Under the pieces are notes generated by a model. It made no database searches. It saw only the letters and a program-made list of their open reading frames with translations, and had not been told where the DNA came from. From NCBI GenBank assembly GCA_035557635.1, contig DATMDR010000088.1, positions 1 through 42,779 on the forward strand: a DNA stretch of 42,779 bases, written 5' to 3'. A program made the translations under genes and the position numbers. Shown piece after piece: positions 33,362-40,648 of the stretch; position 1 is the first letter of the stretch; each line of letters starts with the position of its first letter. This stretch comes from VRUE01 sp035557635. Its GTDB lineage: Bacteria > Actinomycetota > Thermoleophilia > Solirubrobacterales > 70-9.

Positions 33362-35026
33362 TCATGCCGCCCTCCTCGACTGCTCCGCCCGGCGCAGGCA
33401 CGCCACCCAGGCGTCGGCGTCGATCTCGCCGCGGATCAGCGCCGCGAGCCCTTCTAGGGCCTCGGCCTTGCCGCCGTTGCTGGCTGCCGCCTGGGCCAGC
33501 AGCGGCGCCGCGTCAAGGCCCTCCGAGGCCTGTCCGATCAGGCCCGGGATCTCGTCCGCGGGAGTGCCGCCGCCGAGCAGCTCGCCGGCGCGGCGGTTGC
33601 GCCCGGCCGGCGCCATCACCGTCGCCGTCAGGTCCCCGACCCCGGCCAGGCCGGAGAAGGTCTCGAGCTCGGCCCCGCGGCGGATCGCGTGCTCAATGCA
33701 CTCGCGCCAGACCTCCGCCGCGGCGATCCCGGCGGCGTTGAGCCCGTGCGGCTCGGCCGCGGCGGCGGCGAGCGCGGCGGCGTTCTTCGCCGCACCCGCC
33801 ATCTCGACCCCGACCACGTCGCGTGAGCGCTCGCAGACGAGCCCGGCGCGGTCGAAGACCTCGCCGAGCTGGTCGCGCAGGTCGGGATCGGCGGAGCCGA
33901 GGACGAGCGCGGCCGAGCCCGAGACCGCCTCGCGCGCGTGGGCCGGGCCGCCGAGGCAGGCGATCGCCCGGGCTCGCACCCTCTCCCCCACATACTCGGC
34001 AGGCAGCTGGCCCAGCGGCGAGACCATCCCCTTGGTCAGCAGCAGTAGCGAGGCCCGGGCGCCGACCCGGTCGGCGATCGCGCCCACGGCCTGCGGCAGC
34101 GAGGCGGAGGGGATCGCCAGGCAGACGAGGTCCAGCCCCGCCAGCTCGATCTCCGAGGCCTGCCGCACCCGCACCGCATCCGGCAACGGCACGCCCTCCA
34201 GATAGCGGCGGTTCTCGCCGTCGGCGTCGATCTCGGCCGCGTGCTCGGCGGTGCGGGCGCCGAGCTGAACCTCGAGCCCGCCCCGGGCCAGCAGGACCGC
34301 GACCGCCGTGCCCCAGCTGCCGGCGCCGATCACGGCGGCGCGCCGCATCGGCGGCAGTCCCCCCATCGCCTCCCACTGCAGCTCGACGCTGGGCCAGATC
34401 CGCGCCGTCACCGTTTCCGCCAGCCCCGGCGAGGGGCGGGTGGCGCGCGGGAAGGTGATCGCCTTGCCGAGGCGCACCCCCACCTTGCGCGGGCGGATGC
34501 GCCAACCCCGGCGCACGTGCTCGGTCCCGAGCACGGCCGCGGGGACCACCGGGGCGCCGGTTTCGAGCGCCAGCCGGCCGACGCCGCGCTTCGGCTCCGC
34601 CAGCGACCCGCGGCGGATCCGCGTCCCCTCGGGGAAGATGCAGACGGCGCCGCCTCTTTCGACCACGGCTCGCGCGGTCTCGACCGAGTCCTCGTCCGAC
34701 TCGCCGCGCCGGATCGGGAAGGCCCCCAGTCGCGAGAGCAGCCAGGCCTGCCAGCGGCGCTCGAACAGCTCGACCTTGGCGACGTAGTTCATCGGCCGCC
34801 GCCAGGGCAGGGCGCCGCCGATCGCGAAGGGGTCGAGGAAGCTGCGGTGGTTGGAGGCGACGATCAGACCACCGTCGAGACGGGCGTGCTCCCGCCCTGC
34901 CCGGGCGTAGCGGAAGTAGACGAGGAAGAACGGGGTCATGAAGATCCGCGCCAGCAGGTAGATGAAGCGGTTGACCCCGTGGCGGCGCGTGTACTCGTGG
35001 TATCGCTGGAGTCGCTCTGCATCCAT
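33362..35026 (-). CDS. PlsC-GpsA fusion: acylglycerol-phosphate acyltransferase with glycerol-3-phosphate dehydrogenase
   Basis: One uninterrupted 554-residue frame encodes two phospholipid enzymes. Residues 1-220 are PlsC: a membrane-associating helix (FIYLLARIFMTPFFLVYF), the catalytic SNHRSFLD with H60 and D65, and FPEGTR (131-136). Residues 228-554 are GpsA: GAGSWGTAVAVLL (234-246) for NAD(P), the catalytic Lys in AGAAKNAAALAAAA and the tail helix. GpsA makes glycerol-3-phosphate and PlsC acylates lysophosphatidic acid. Separate plsC and gpsA genes are often adjacent in actinobacteria, so fusion is plausible. An internal ATG at 34348 (residue 227), preceded by G-rich sequence, could also give free GpsA. 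The ATG at 35026 lies inside a 10-bp-arm inverted repeat. Confidence 0.85.
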   Translation of the reverse strand: MDAERLQRYHEYTRRHGVNRFIYLLARIFMTPFFLVYFRYARAGREHARLDGGLIVASNHRSFLDPFAIGGALPWRRPMNYVAKVELFERRWQAWLLSRLGAFPIRRGESDEDSVETARAVVERGGAVCIFPEGTRIRRGSLAEPKRGVGRLALETGAPVVPAAVLGTEHVRRGWRIRPRKVGVRLGKAITFPRATRPSPGLAETVTARIWPSVELQWEAMGGLPPMRRAAVIGAGSWGTAVAVLLARGGLEVQLGARTAEHAAEIDADGENRRYLEGVPLPDAVRVRQASEIELAGLDLVCLAIPSASLPQAVGAIADRVGARASLLLLTKGMVSPLGQLPAEYVGERVRARAIACLGGPAHAREAVSGSAALVLGSADPDLRDQLGEVFDRAGLVCERSRDVVGVEMAGAAKNAAALAAAAAEPHGLNAAGIAAAEVWRECIEHAIRRGAELETFSGLAGVGDLTATVMAPAGRNRRAGELLGGGTPADEIPGLIGQASEGLDAAPLLAQAAASNGGKAEALEGLAALIRGEIDADAWVACLRRAEQSRRAA

Positions 35027-35034
35027 GCAGAGCG
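35013..35034. promoter_or_regulatory. Inverted repeat over the plsC-gpsA start codon
   Basis: CGCTCTGCAT (35013-35022) and ATGCAGAGCG (35025-35034) are perfect 10-bp arms two bases apart, covering the start ATG at 35026. As RNA the tight hairpin could hide the start codon; as DNA it could be a dimeric operator. The use is unknown. Confidence 0.4.
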
Positions 35035-35067
35035 CTACACGGGCGATGGTCGACAGTTACCCGGGGG

Positions 35068-35178
35068 TGAGGGTCGGGCACCGCTCCCCGCTCAACTTTT
35101 TCGGTGGAGCGGCAGGGGCCGTCCGAGATCGAATCGCCGAAAAAGTACAAGCCGCGTGGAGCAATGCCCGACCCTCGC
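35068..35178 (-). repeat. Structured repeat, family II copy 1
   Basis: The inner stem ACTTTTTCGG (35095-35104) pairs with CCGAAAAAGT (35137-35146) around a 32-base loop. The outer arms 35068-35087 and 35158-35178 include perfect GAGGGTCGGGCA/TGCCCGACCCTC, and two neighbouring differences would be G.U pairs on the minus-strand RNA. On the minus strand the core reads CTTGTACTTTTTCGG, loop with CTCGGACGG, then CCGAAAAAGTTGAG. The same core with different arms is at 39636-39749. It begins at the stop codon of the Fe-dependent dehydrogenase gene. Confidence 0.78.
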
Positions 35179-36185
35179 TACCAGGCCTTTTCGATCATCG
35201 CCTCAAGATCGGAGCGGGTTGGGGGTTCGGGCGTGAACGCCAGCTCCGGCCGAAGGAGCATCGAGTCGAGGGCCTCGTCCAACTTCGAGCGGTCGGCCGC
35301 GACGTCGCCTAGGCCGGACGGGGCGCCGCCCAGCTCCAGGATGCGGGGCTCGATCTGGTCAGGCGTCGTGCCGAGAGCTGCGCACAGGGGCTCGAGGCCG
35401 TCGGGGGCACGGGGGACCATGAAGGCCATCGCGCGCGGCAGGATCGCGGCGTTGGTCTCGGCGTGCGGGCTGCCGCAGACCCGCACCAAGGTCTGGCAGA
35501 CGACGTGGTGAACGGCGAACATGCCGGAGTCGATCGCGTAGCCGCAGAGGATCGAGCCGAGCGCCAGGCCGGCGCTGTCACGCTCGGCCGGCTCCTGGTC
35601 GAGTGAGGTCGCAATCAGCTCCGCCCCGCGCAGGGCGGTCGTCTGGGAGACGGGGTTGGCGAAGGGCGTGTAGAGCGAGTCGGCGCCGTGAGCGAGGGCG
35701 TTCATCGAGCTCGCTCGCAGCTGCCGCTCGGGCTGGCTGGTCATCGCGGCCGGGTCGGCGATCACCAGGGCCGAGCGCACGAGTGAGTCGACGCGATCCT
35801 CGGCGCCGGCGGGCAACCGGTGGATCCCGGTCATCTCGGCGCCGGACATCGTCGTCGGGATCGCCGCCACACGGGCGCCACCGACCGCGGCGATTGCCTT
35901 CGCCGAGTCGATCGTGCGGCCGCCGCCGAGCGCGACCAGGTTCGGCGAGCGCACCGAGTCGAGCAGCGCCGCCGCGGCCTCCGGCACCGCGCCCGGGCCG
36001 AGCTCGTGCACCCGCGCCGCCGCGCCGGCCAGCGCGGGAGCCTCCGCCAGGGCCCGCGAGGTGGACAGCAGCTCGAACGGCTCGAAGCCGTTCTCGGCCA
36101 GCAGCCGCGGGGCCTGCTCGACGCCGTTGTCGCGGAAGACGACCGTCCGCCCGGCGTCGCGCCAGACGAAGTCGCCGCCGTTCAC
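35178..36185 (-). CDS. Iron-type alcohol dehydrogenase, maleylacetate reductase-like
   Basis: GTG 36185 overlaps the dioxygenase stop by four bases (GTGA) and gives 335 residues; longer open frame upstream lies inside the dioxygenase gene. VALGGGRTIDSAKAIA is the NAD(P) loop, IPTTMSGAEMTG follows, and His residues in ALAHGADSLY, FAVHHVVCQ and GSPHAETNA are the metal-site and substrate positions of group III Fe-ADHs. Maleylacetate reductases convert maleylacetate to 3-oxoadipate. The coupling to a hydroquinone-type ring-cleavage enzyme supports that role. The substrate itself is inferred. Confidence 0.82.
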   Translation of the reverse strand: MNGGDFVWRDAGRTVVFRDNGVEQAPRLLAENGFEPFELLSTSRALAEAPALAGAAARVHELGPGAVPEAAAALLDSVRSPNLVALGGGRTIDSAKAIAAVGGARVAAIPTTMSGAEMTGIHRLPAGAEDRVDSLVRSALVIADPAAMTSQPERQLRASSMNALAHGADSLYTPFANPVSQTTALRGAELIATSLDQEPAERDSAGLALGSILCGYAIDSGMFAVHHVVCQTLVRVCGSPHAETNAAILPRAMAFMVPRAPDGLEPLCAALGTTPDQIEPRILELGGAPSGLGDVAADRSKLDEALDSMLLRPELAFTPEPPTRSDLEAMIEKAW

Positions 36186-37099
36186 TCCGCGGCGACGGTG
36201 CGCGGGTTGACGACCGGCCGCAGGTTCGGTTCCACCTCGGCCCTCAGGTGCTCGAAGTCGGGCGGCAGCGAGAGCTTCTCCCCCAGGCGCTCGAGCGGCT
36301 CGTCGACCGTGAAGCCGGGCCCGAGCGTGGCGATCTCGAAGAGCACGCCGCTCGGCTCGCGAAAGTAGATCGAGCGGAAGTAGAAGCGGTCGATCACCGG
36401 GGTCGGCTGGGCGCCGGCGCCAATCGCGCGCTCGCGCCATGCCTCGTGCTCGTCCATCTTCGAGGCCCAGGCAACGTGGTGAACGCTGCCGGCGCCCTGG
36501 ATCGCCGGCTCCGACGGCGCCTCCTCGAGCACGTAGAGGCCGCCGCGACTCTCCCCGCGCGCTTCCCAGCCCTCGCCGGCGAGCTCGAACTCGAGCGCTT
36601 CCAGCAGGCGGCGGGTGATGGCGGGGGCGGCGCTGTAGGCGCAAACGGCGTGGAAGCCCTGAAGGGCGAGCTTGGCCGGGACCTCGGGGTGCTCCGCGAT
36701 CAGCGGCTCGTCCTCGACCTCCACGACCGCGAGCTCGTGGTCCAGGCCCTCGGGATCGGAGAAGCGCAGGCCGGCACCGGCCCGCTCCGACTCGACGCCG
36801 TGCTTGCCGAGCCGCTCCTCCCAGAAGTCGAGCGACTCGATCGACCCGACGCGCAAGACGATCCGGTGCACCGTCCCCGCTCCGGGCCGCCCCGGCGCGA
36901 CGCCCGGGAACTCGAAGAAGGTGAGGTCGGACCCCGCGCTGCCCTTCTCGTCGGCGAAGAAGAGGTGGTAGACGGTCGGGTTGTCCTGGTTGACGGTCTT
37001 CTTGACCAGGCGCAGGGCGAGCACGCCAGCGTAGAAATCGACGTTCCGCTGCGCATCCTCGGTGATCGCGGTGATGTGGTGAATTCCCTCGAGCTTCAC
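36182..37099 (-). CDS. VOC ring-cleaving dioxygenase, PcpA/LinE/MhqO-like
   Basis: The 305-residue protein consists of two VOC beta-alpha-beta-beta-beta repeats. It begins EGIHHITAITEDAQRNVDFYAGVLALRLVKKTVN, a hallmark of the PcpA/MhqO group. Iron ligands fit the HH of the first module, the His of GSVHHVAWAS, and E in GVLFEIATLGPGF. These Fe(II) enzymes cleave para-hydroquinones between C1 and C2. The start is GTG at 37099. With the overlapping Fe-ADH gene it forms a two-gene hydroquinone to 3-oxoadipate module. It could also serve quinone detoxification as in Bacillus mhq genes. Confidence 0.83.
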   Translation of the reverse strand: MKLEGIHHITAITEDAQRNVDFYAGVLALRLVKKTVNQDNPTVYHLFFADEKGSAGSDLTFFEFPGVAPGRPGAGTVHRIVLRVGSIESLDFWEERLGKHGVESERAGAGLRFSDPEGLDHELAVVEVEDEPLIAEHPEVPAKLALQGFHAVCAYSAAPAITRRLLEALEFELAGEGWEARGESRGGLYVLEEAPSEPAIQGAGSVHHVAWASKMDEHEAWRERAIGAGAQPTPVIDRFYFRSIYFREPSGVLFEIATLGPGFTVDEPLERLGEKLSLPPDFEHLRAEVEPNLRPVVNPRTVAAE

Positions 37100-37125
37100 T
37101 GGGTCACGTATAGCATCCTCCTGGA

Positions 37126-38523
37126 ATGAGTCGCGGACGCCGTCGCACGGTCAAGGCCCTGGTAGCGCTCGGTTCGGTGCTCGCCTTCCTCAGCGTCTTC
37201 GCGATCTGGGTCGAGCGCCAGGCGCTCAACACCGACGACTGGGTCGAGACCAGCGACCGGCTGATCCAGGACGAAACGATCCGCACCGCCCTCGCCGATT
37301 ACCTGGTCGACCAGCTCTACGAAAACGTCGACATCGAGCAGGAACTCAGCGAGAGGCTGCCGGGCGATACCAAAGAGCTCGCCGGGCCCATCTCAGGCGG
37401 GCTGCGCCAGGTGGCCGGCGACGGCGCCAACGAGGTGCTGAAGACGTCTACGGCGCAAAATCTCTGGGAAGAAGCGAACCGGACCGCGCACGAAGAACTC
37501 GTCGCCGTGCTGGAGGAGCGCGAGGGCGCCGTCTCCACCGAAGAAGGAACGGTGAAGCTGCAGCTCGGCACCCTGATCACGAACCTCGCCGACCAGGTCG
37601 GGATCGGAGCCGACCTGGCCGAGAGGCTGCCGCCCGACGCCGGCCAGATCACGATCCTGCGCTCCGACGAGCTGGACACGGCGCAGAACATCACGGCTGC
37701 GATCAAGGGGCTGGCGCTGGTGCTCTCGATCCTCACCCTGCTCACCTTCGGACTCGCCGTCTACCTCTCCCGCGACGGGCGCTGGGTGACGGTGCTCTTC
37801 TGCGGAGTGGGGCTGATCGCCGCCGGCTTCGCCGTGATCGTCGCTCGCCAGGCGACGGGCGGCATCGTCCTCGACCAGCTGGTCGTCGACGAGAGCATCA
37901 GGCCGGCGGCCGACCGGGCCTGGTCGATCTCGACCTCGCTGATGATCAGCATCGCGACGACGGTGATCGTCTTCGGCGCCCTGGCGGTGCTCGCCGGCTG
38001 GCTCGGCTCCCCCGTCTCCTCCGCCCGCGGCACCCGCAAGGTGGCCGCCCCAGTGCTGCGCGACCACGTCGCCTACGTCTACGCCGGCCTGGCGGTCGTG
38101 ATCGGGATCTACTTTCTCTCGGCGCCGACCCAGAATTTGCGCTCCTTCATGACCACGCTGATCGTCGCCGCGATGATCGCGCTGGGCGTCCACGAGCTGC
38201 GCAAACAGACCGCCGAGGAATTCCCCGACGCCGAGTTCAGCGACGTCTTCGGCCGCACCCGCGACCGCATGGTCGGCGCCGTCAAGGACGCAAACCTGGG
38301 TGAGCGGGCCTCCAAACTGCGCGAGTCCGCCACGCGCTCCGTGGGGGGCGGCACAGCCGGAGGCGAGGGCGGCGGCTACGCCGGAGACGGCAAGTCCGAG
38401 GATGACGCCCGCCTCGAACGCCTCGAGCGCCTGGGCACCCTGCACGAGAAAGGCATCCTCAGCGACGAGGAGTTCGCCGCCGAGAAGGCCCGCGTGCTGG
38501 GCAACGGCAAAGAGTCGAGCTGA
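37126..38523 (+). CDS. Multi-pass membrane protein with C-terminal SHOCT domain
   Basis: The 465-residue protein has a first TM near 10-30 and a large extracytoplasmic domain of about 160 residues (NTDDWVETSDRLIQDETIRTALADYLVDQLY, a pattern common in actinobacterial membrane proteins). TM helices follow near 192-212, 222-242, 275-297, 318-335 and 340-357. A Gly-rich linker precedes a SHOCT motif (LERLERLGTLHEKGILSDEEFAAEKARVL). SHOCT motifs often occur in oligomerising envelope proteins. Function is unknown. The starts of this gene and the divergent dioxygenase are only 26 bases apart. Confidence 0.75.
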   Translation: MSRGRRRTVKALVALGSVLAFLSVFAIWVERQALNTDDWVETSDRLIQDETIRTALADYLVDQLYENVDIEQELSERLPGDTKELAGPISGGLRQVAGDGANEVLKTSTAQNLWEEANRTAHEELVAVLEEREGAVSTEEGTVKLQLGTLITNLADQVGIGADLAERLPPDAGQITILRSDELDTAQNITAAIKGLALVLSILTLLTFGLAVYLSRDGRWVTVLFCGVGLIAAGFAVIVARQATGGIVLDQLVVDESIRPAADRAWSISTSLMISIATTVIVFGALAVLAGWLGSPVSSARGTRKVAAPVLRDHVAYVYAGLAVVIGIYFLSAPTQNLRSFMTTLIVAAMIALGVHELRKQTAEEFPDAEFSDVFGRTRDRMVGAVKDANLGERASKLRESATRSVGGGTAGGEGGGYAGDGKSEDDARLERLERLGTLHEKGILSDEEFAAEKARVLGNGKESS

Positions 38524-38532
38524 CTCGCCCAG

Positions 38533-38605
38533 AGCCCGCCTCCGGGATCGAACCGGAAACCTCTTGATTACAAATCAAGTGCTCTACCAGTTGAGCTAGG
38601 CGGGC
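38533..38605 (-). tRNA. tRNA-Thr (anticodon TGT)
   Basis: On the minus strand GCCCGCC (from 38605) pairs with GGCGGGC (38534-38540 complement). The D arm AGCTCAACTGGTAGAGC, the anticodon arm CTTGA-TTTGTAA-TCAAG (anticodon TGT, Thr), and T arm CCGG-TTCGATC-CCGG complete the cloverleaf. The base at the discriminator position is T and CCA is not encoded. TATATT (38615-38620 complement) is a good -10. Confidence 0.96.
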
Positions 38606-38626
38606 AGGCTGTCGAATATAGAGCGC

Positions 38627-39652
38627 ATGGACGAGGCCGGCGGGGGCACCGAGGCGCGGTTCAGGTTCCTGAGACCCGACGAGGGCGAGGTTCTGAGCGA
38701 GGCGATCCGGGTGGCTTACGGGGAGACCTACGACGTGCGCTGGGCCTACGATCCCGAAGAGGTCTCGGCGCGGCTGGCGGCGGGGACCTACGTCTCGTGC
38801 GTGGCCGAGTCGGCCGACGGGGCGCTGCTCTGCCACGAGGGGATGAGCCTCGCGGGGGCCGGCGATGCGGTGGGGCACTCCGGCCAAGCGGTGACGATGC
38901 CGGCCGCGCGTGGGCAGCACCTGTTCACGCGCACCAAGCGCCACCTGATGGACTGGGCGCGCGAGCAGGGGATGGCCGGCATGTTCAGCGAGGCGACCGC
39001 GGCGCACCCCTACAGCCAGCGGGCGAACGTCGAGCTGGGCGCGCACGAGACGGGCTTTCTGCTCGGCTGGATCCCGGCCTCGGTCGCCAACGACGCGGCC
39101 GGCGCACAGCGGCCGCAGCGCCAGTCGGCGGCGCTCTTCTACACCAAGCTGAACGACGGCCACGAGCGTCCGGTCTACGCGCCGGTGCGCCACCGCGGAA
39201 TCGTCGAGCAGACGCTGGAGTTGTGCGAGCTGCGCGGAACGCTCGCCGAGCCGCCGGCCGAGGCAGCGCCGGCGGATCGGACCGAGCTGCACGTCGAGGT
39301 CGATGCCGACCACAACCTGGCGCTGCTCACGGTCACCGCGCCCGGCGAGGATCTGGAGACCGTGGTCGCGGCGGAGCGCCATCACCTCTTCCACCGCGCC
39401 GGGCTGGACGCGGTCTACCTTGATCTGCCGCTGGAGGATCCGGCGACAGCGCTCCTCGCCGACCACCTAGAGCGTCTAGGCGTCTCCTACGCAGGCATCT
39501 TCCCCAACAACCGCGCCGACGGAGACGTCCTGCGTATGCAGTCCCTTCACCGTGCCCGAGTTAATTCTGACGACCTCTGCGTCGCCTCTGATCATGGGCG
39601 CGAACTACTCGAGTACGTCCTGAGCGACCTGCCTAAGAGCCAAGCCCGGTAG
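38627..39652 (+). CDS. GNAT-like acetyltransferase protein
   Basis: The 341-residue protein has a GNAT-like N-terminal half (residues about 10-190). VSCVAESADGALLCHEGMSL, MPAARGQHLFTRTKRHLMDWAREQGMAGMFSEATAAHPYSQRANVELGAHETGFLLG looks like the acetyl-CoA loop and following strand. The second half is alpha/beta and ends LLEYVLSDLPKSQAR. I recall similar domains beside anti-sigma (RsbW-type) kinases, but no such domain is present. ATG 38627. Its last five codons lie in the left arm of the family II repeat. It is convergent with sigH. Confidence 0.55.
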   Translation: MDEAGGGTEARFRFLRPDEGEVLSEAIRVAYGETYDVRWAYDPEEVSARLAAGTYVSCVAESADGALLCHEGMSLAGAGDAVGHSGQAVTMPAARGQHLFTRTKRHLMDWAREQGMAGMFSEATAAHPYSQRANVELGAHETGFLLGWIPASVANDAAGAQRPQRQSAALFYTKLNDGHERPVYAPVRHRGIVEQTLELCELRGTLAEPPAEAAPADRTELHVEVDADHNLALLTVTAPGEDLETVVAAERHHLFHRAGLDAVYLDLPLEDPATALLADHLERLGVSYAGIFPNNRADGDVLRMQSLHRARVNSDDLCVASDHGRELLEYVLSDLPKSQAR

Positions 39653-39749
39653 GGGTGGAACGTCTTGTACTTTTTCGGCCGCTGCGACCTCGGACGGCAG
39701 CAGACGGTCTCCGAAAAAGTTAAGTGGAACCCCTATCGGGCTTGGCTCT
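39636..39749 (+). repeat. Structured repeat, family II copy 2
   Basis: The inner stem ACTTTTTCGG (39669-39678) pairs with CCGAAAAAGT (39711-39720) around a 32-base loop containing CTCGGACGG, the same length as copy 1. The plus strand reads CTTGTACTTTTTCGG...CCGAAAAAGTTAAG. The outer arms 39636-39656 and 39729-39749 match at 20 of 21 positions, with a G.U on plus-strand RNA, and are unrelated to copy 1's arms. The left arm covers the end of the GNAT-like gene and the right arm touches the sigH stop. Confidence 0.8.
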
Positions 39750-40464
39750 AAGCCAAAACCTCTCTGGAGGCCAGGTGAGCGCCGACCTTGCGCTTGACCC
39801 GCTGCAGAGCGTTGTCGACGGTCTTGGTGTCGCACTCGAGCCGCTCCGCGGTCTCCTCGTAGGAGTGCCCGTCGAGGTAGAGGGAGAGGACCCGGCTCTC
39901 GAGGTCAGAGAGGACGCCCGAGTTGCCGGAGAGGCAGGAGACCAGGCTCTCGAGCTCTTCGGAGGCGATCACCTGGCTCGCCGGGTCGAAGACCGCGGGA
40001 CCGGGCAGGATCTCGTCGAGCGTCGTGTCGGAGTCTCCGGCCGCCGCCGGCGTCTGGCTGAAGGAGACGTACTGGTTGAGCGGCGTGTGCTTGTTGCGGG
40101 TCGCCGTCTTCACCGCGGTGATGATTTGGCGGGTGATGCAGAGCTCGGCGAAGTTGCGGAAGCTCGACTCGCGATCGGCGCGGTAGTCGCGGATCGCCTT
40201 GTAGAGGCCGAGCAGACCTTCCTGAATCAGATCGTCCGCCTCGCCGCCGAGTAGGAAGTAAGACGAAGCCTTGAGACGCACGAAGCCGCGGTAGCGGCGG
40301 ACGATGGCGTCGTAGGCGTCGGCTCGCCCGTCCTTGGCGAGAGCGACCAGATAATGATCATCAAGCTCAGGTTGAGACTGAGGATCTGATGCAGCGGGAT
40401 TGAGGGAGCCGTTGATGCGTCCGCTCGGAAGTCGAAATTCCTGCGTGGGGGAAGATAGAGCCAC
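39748..40464 (-). CDS. sigH: SigH-like RNA polymerase sigma factor
   Basis: The 238-residue protein closely follows Bacillus SigH. YLVALAKDGRADAYDAIVRRYRGFVRLKASSYFLLGGEADDLIQEGLLGLYKAIRDYRADRESSFRNFAELCITRQIITAVKTATR is region 2, and SDLESRVLSLYLDGHSYEETAERLECDTKTVDNALQRVKRKV is region 4. In Bacillus SigH drives the transition to stationary phase and sporulation; whether this organism sporulates cannot be told. GTG 40464 is preceded by an excellent AAAGGAGAAGG. A strong sigma-A-like promoter lies upstream (40581-40609), with a leader of about 110 bases. Confidence 0.92.
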   Translation of the reverse strand: MALSSPTQEFRLPSGRINGSLNPAASDPQSQPELDDHYLVALAKDGRADAYDAIVRRYRGFVRLKASSYFLLGGEADDLIQEGLLGLYKAIRDYRADRESSFRNFAELCITRQIITAVKTATRNKHTPLNQYVSFSQTPAAAGDSDTTLDEILPGPAVFDPASQVIASEELESLVSCLSGNSGVLSDLESRVLSLYLDGHSYEETAERLECDTKTVDNALQRVKRKVGAHLASREVLA

Positions 40465-40580
40465 TGATCCTTCTCCTTTGGAATGAAGGGTCGTGGCGCC
40501 GCGTTCCTCCCCAGGGGGCGCCCCTACATGACCAGGCGAGACTCAGACTCAAGCTGAGGTTCACCCTTTATGGCGCGGTA

Positions 40581-40609
40581 GTCTTACGCACCGAGCAGAG
40601 TTCTGTCAA
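40581..40609 (-). promoter_or_regulatory. Housekeeping promoter of sigH
   Basis: On the minus strand TTGACA (complement of 40604-40609) and TAAGAC (complement of 40581-40586) are separated by exactly 17 bases. Transcription would start near 40574 and leave a leader of about 110 bases before GTG 40464. Confidence 0.72.
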
Positions 40610-40648
40610 CCCCGAACTGAGGTTCGTGCAACCGCCGTTGCAGGTGCT

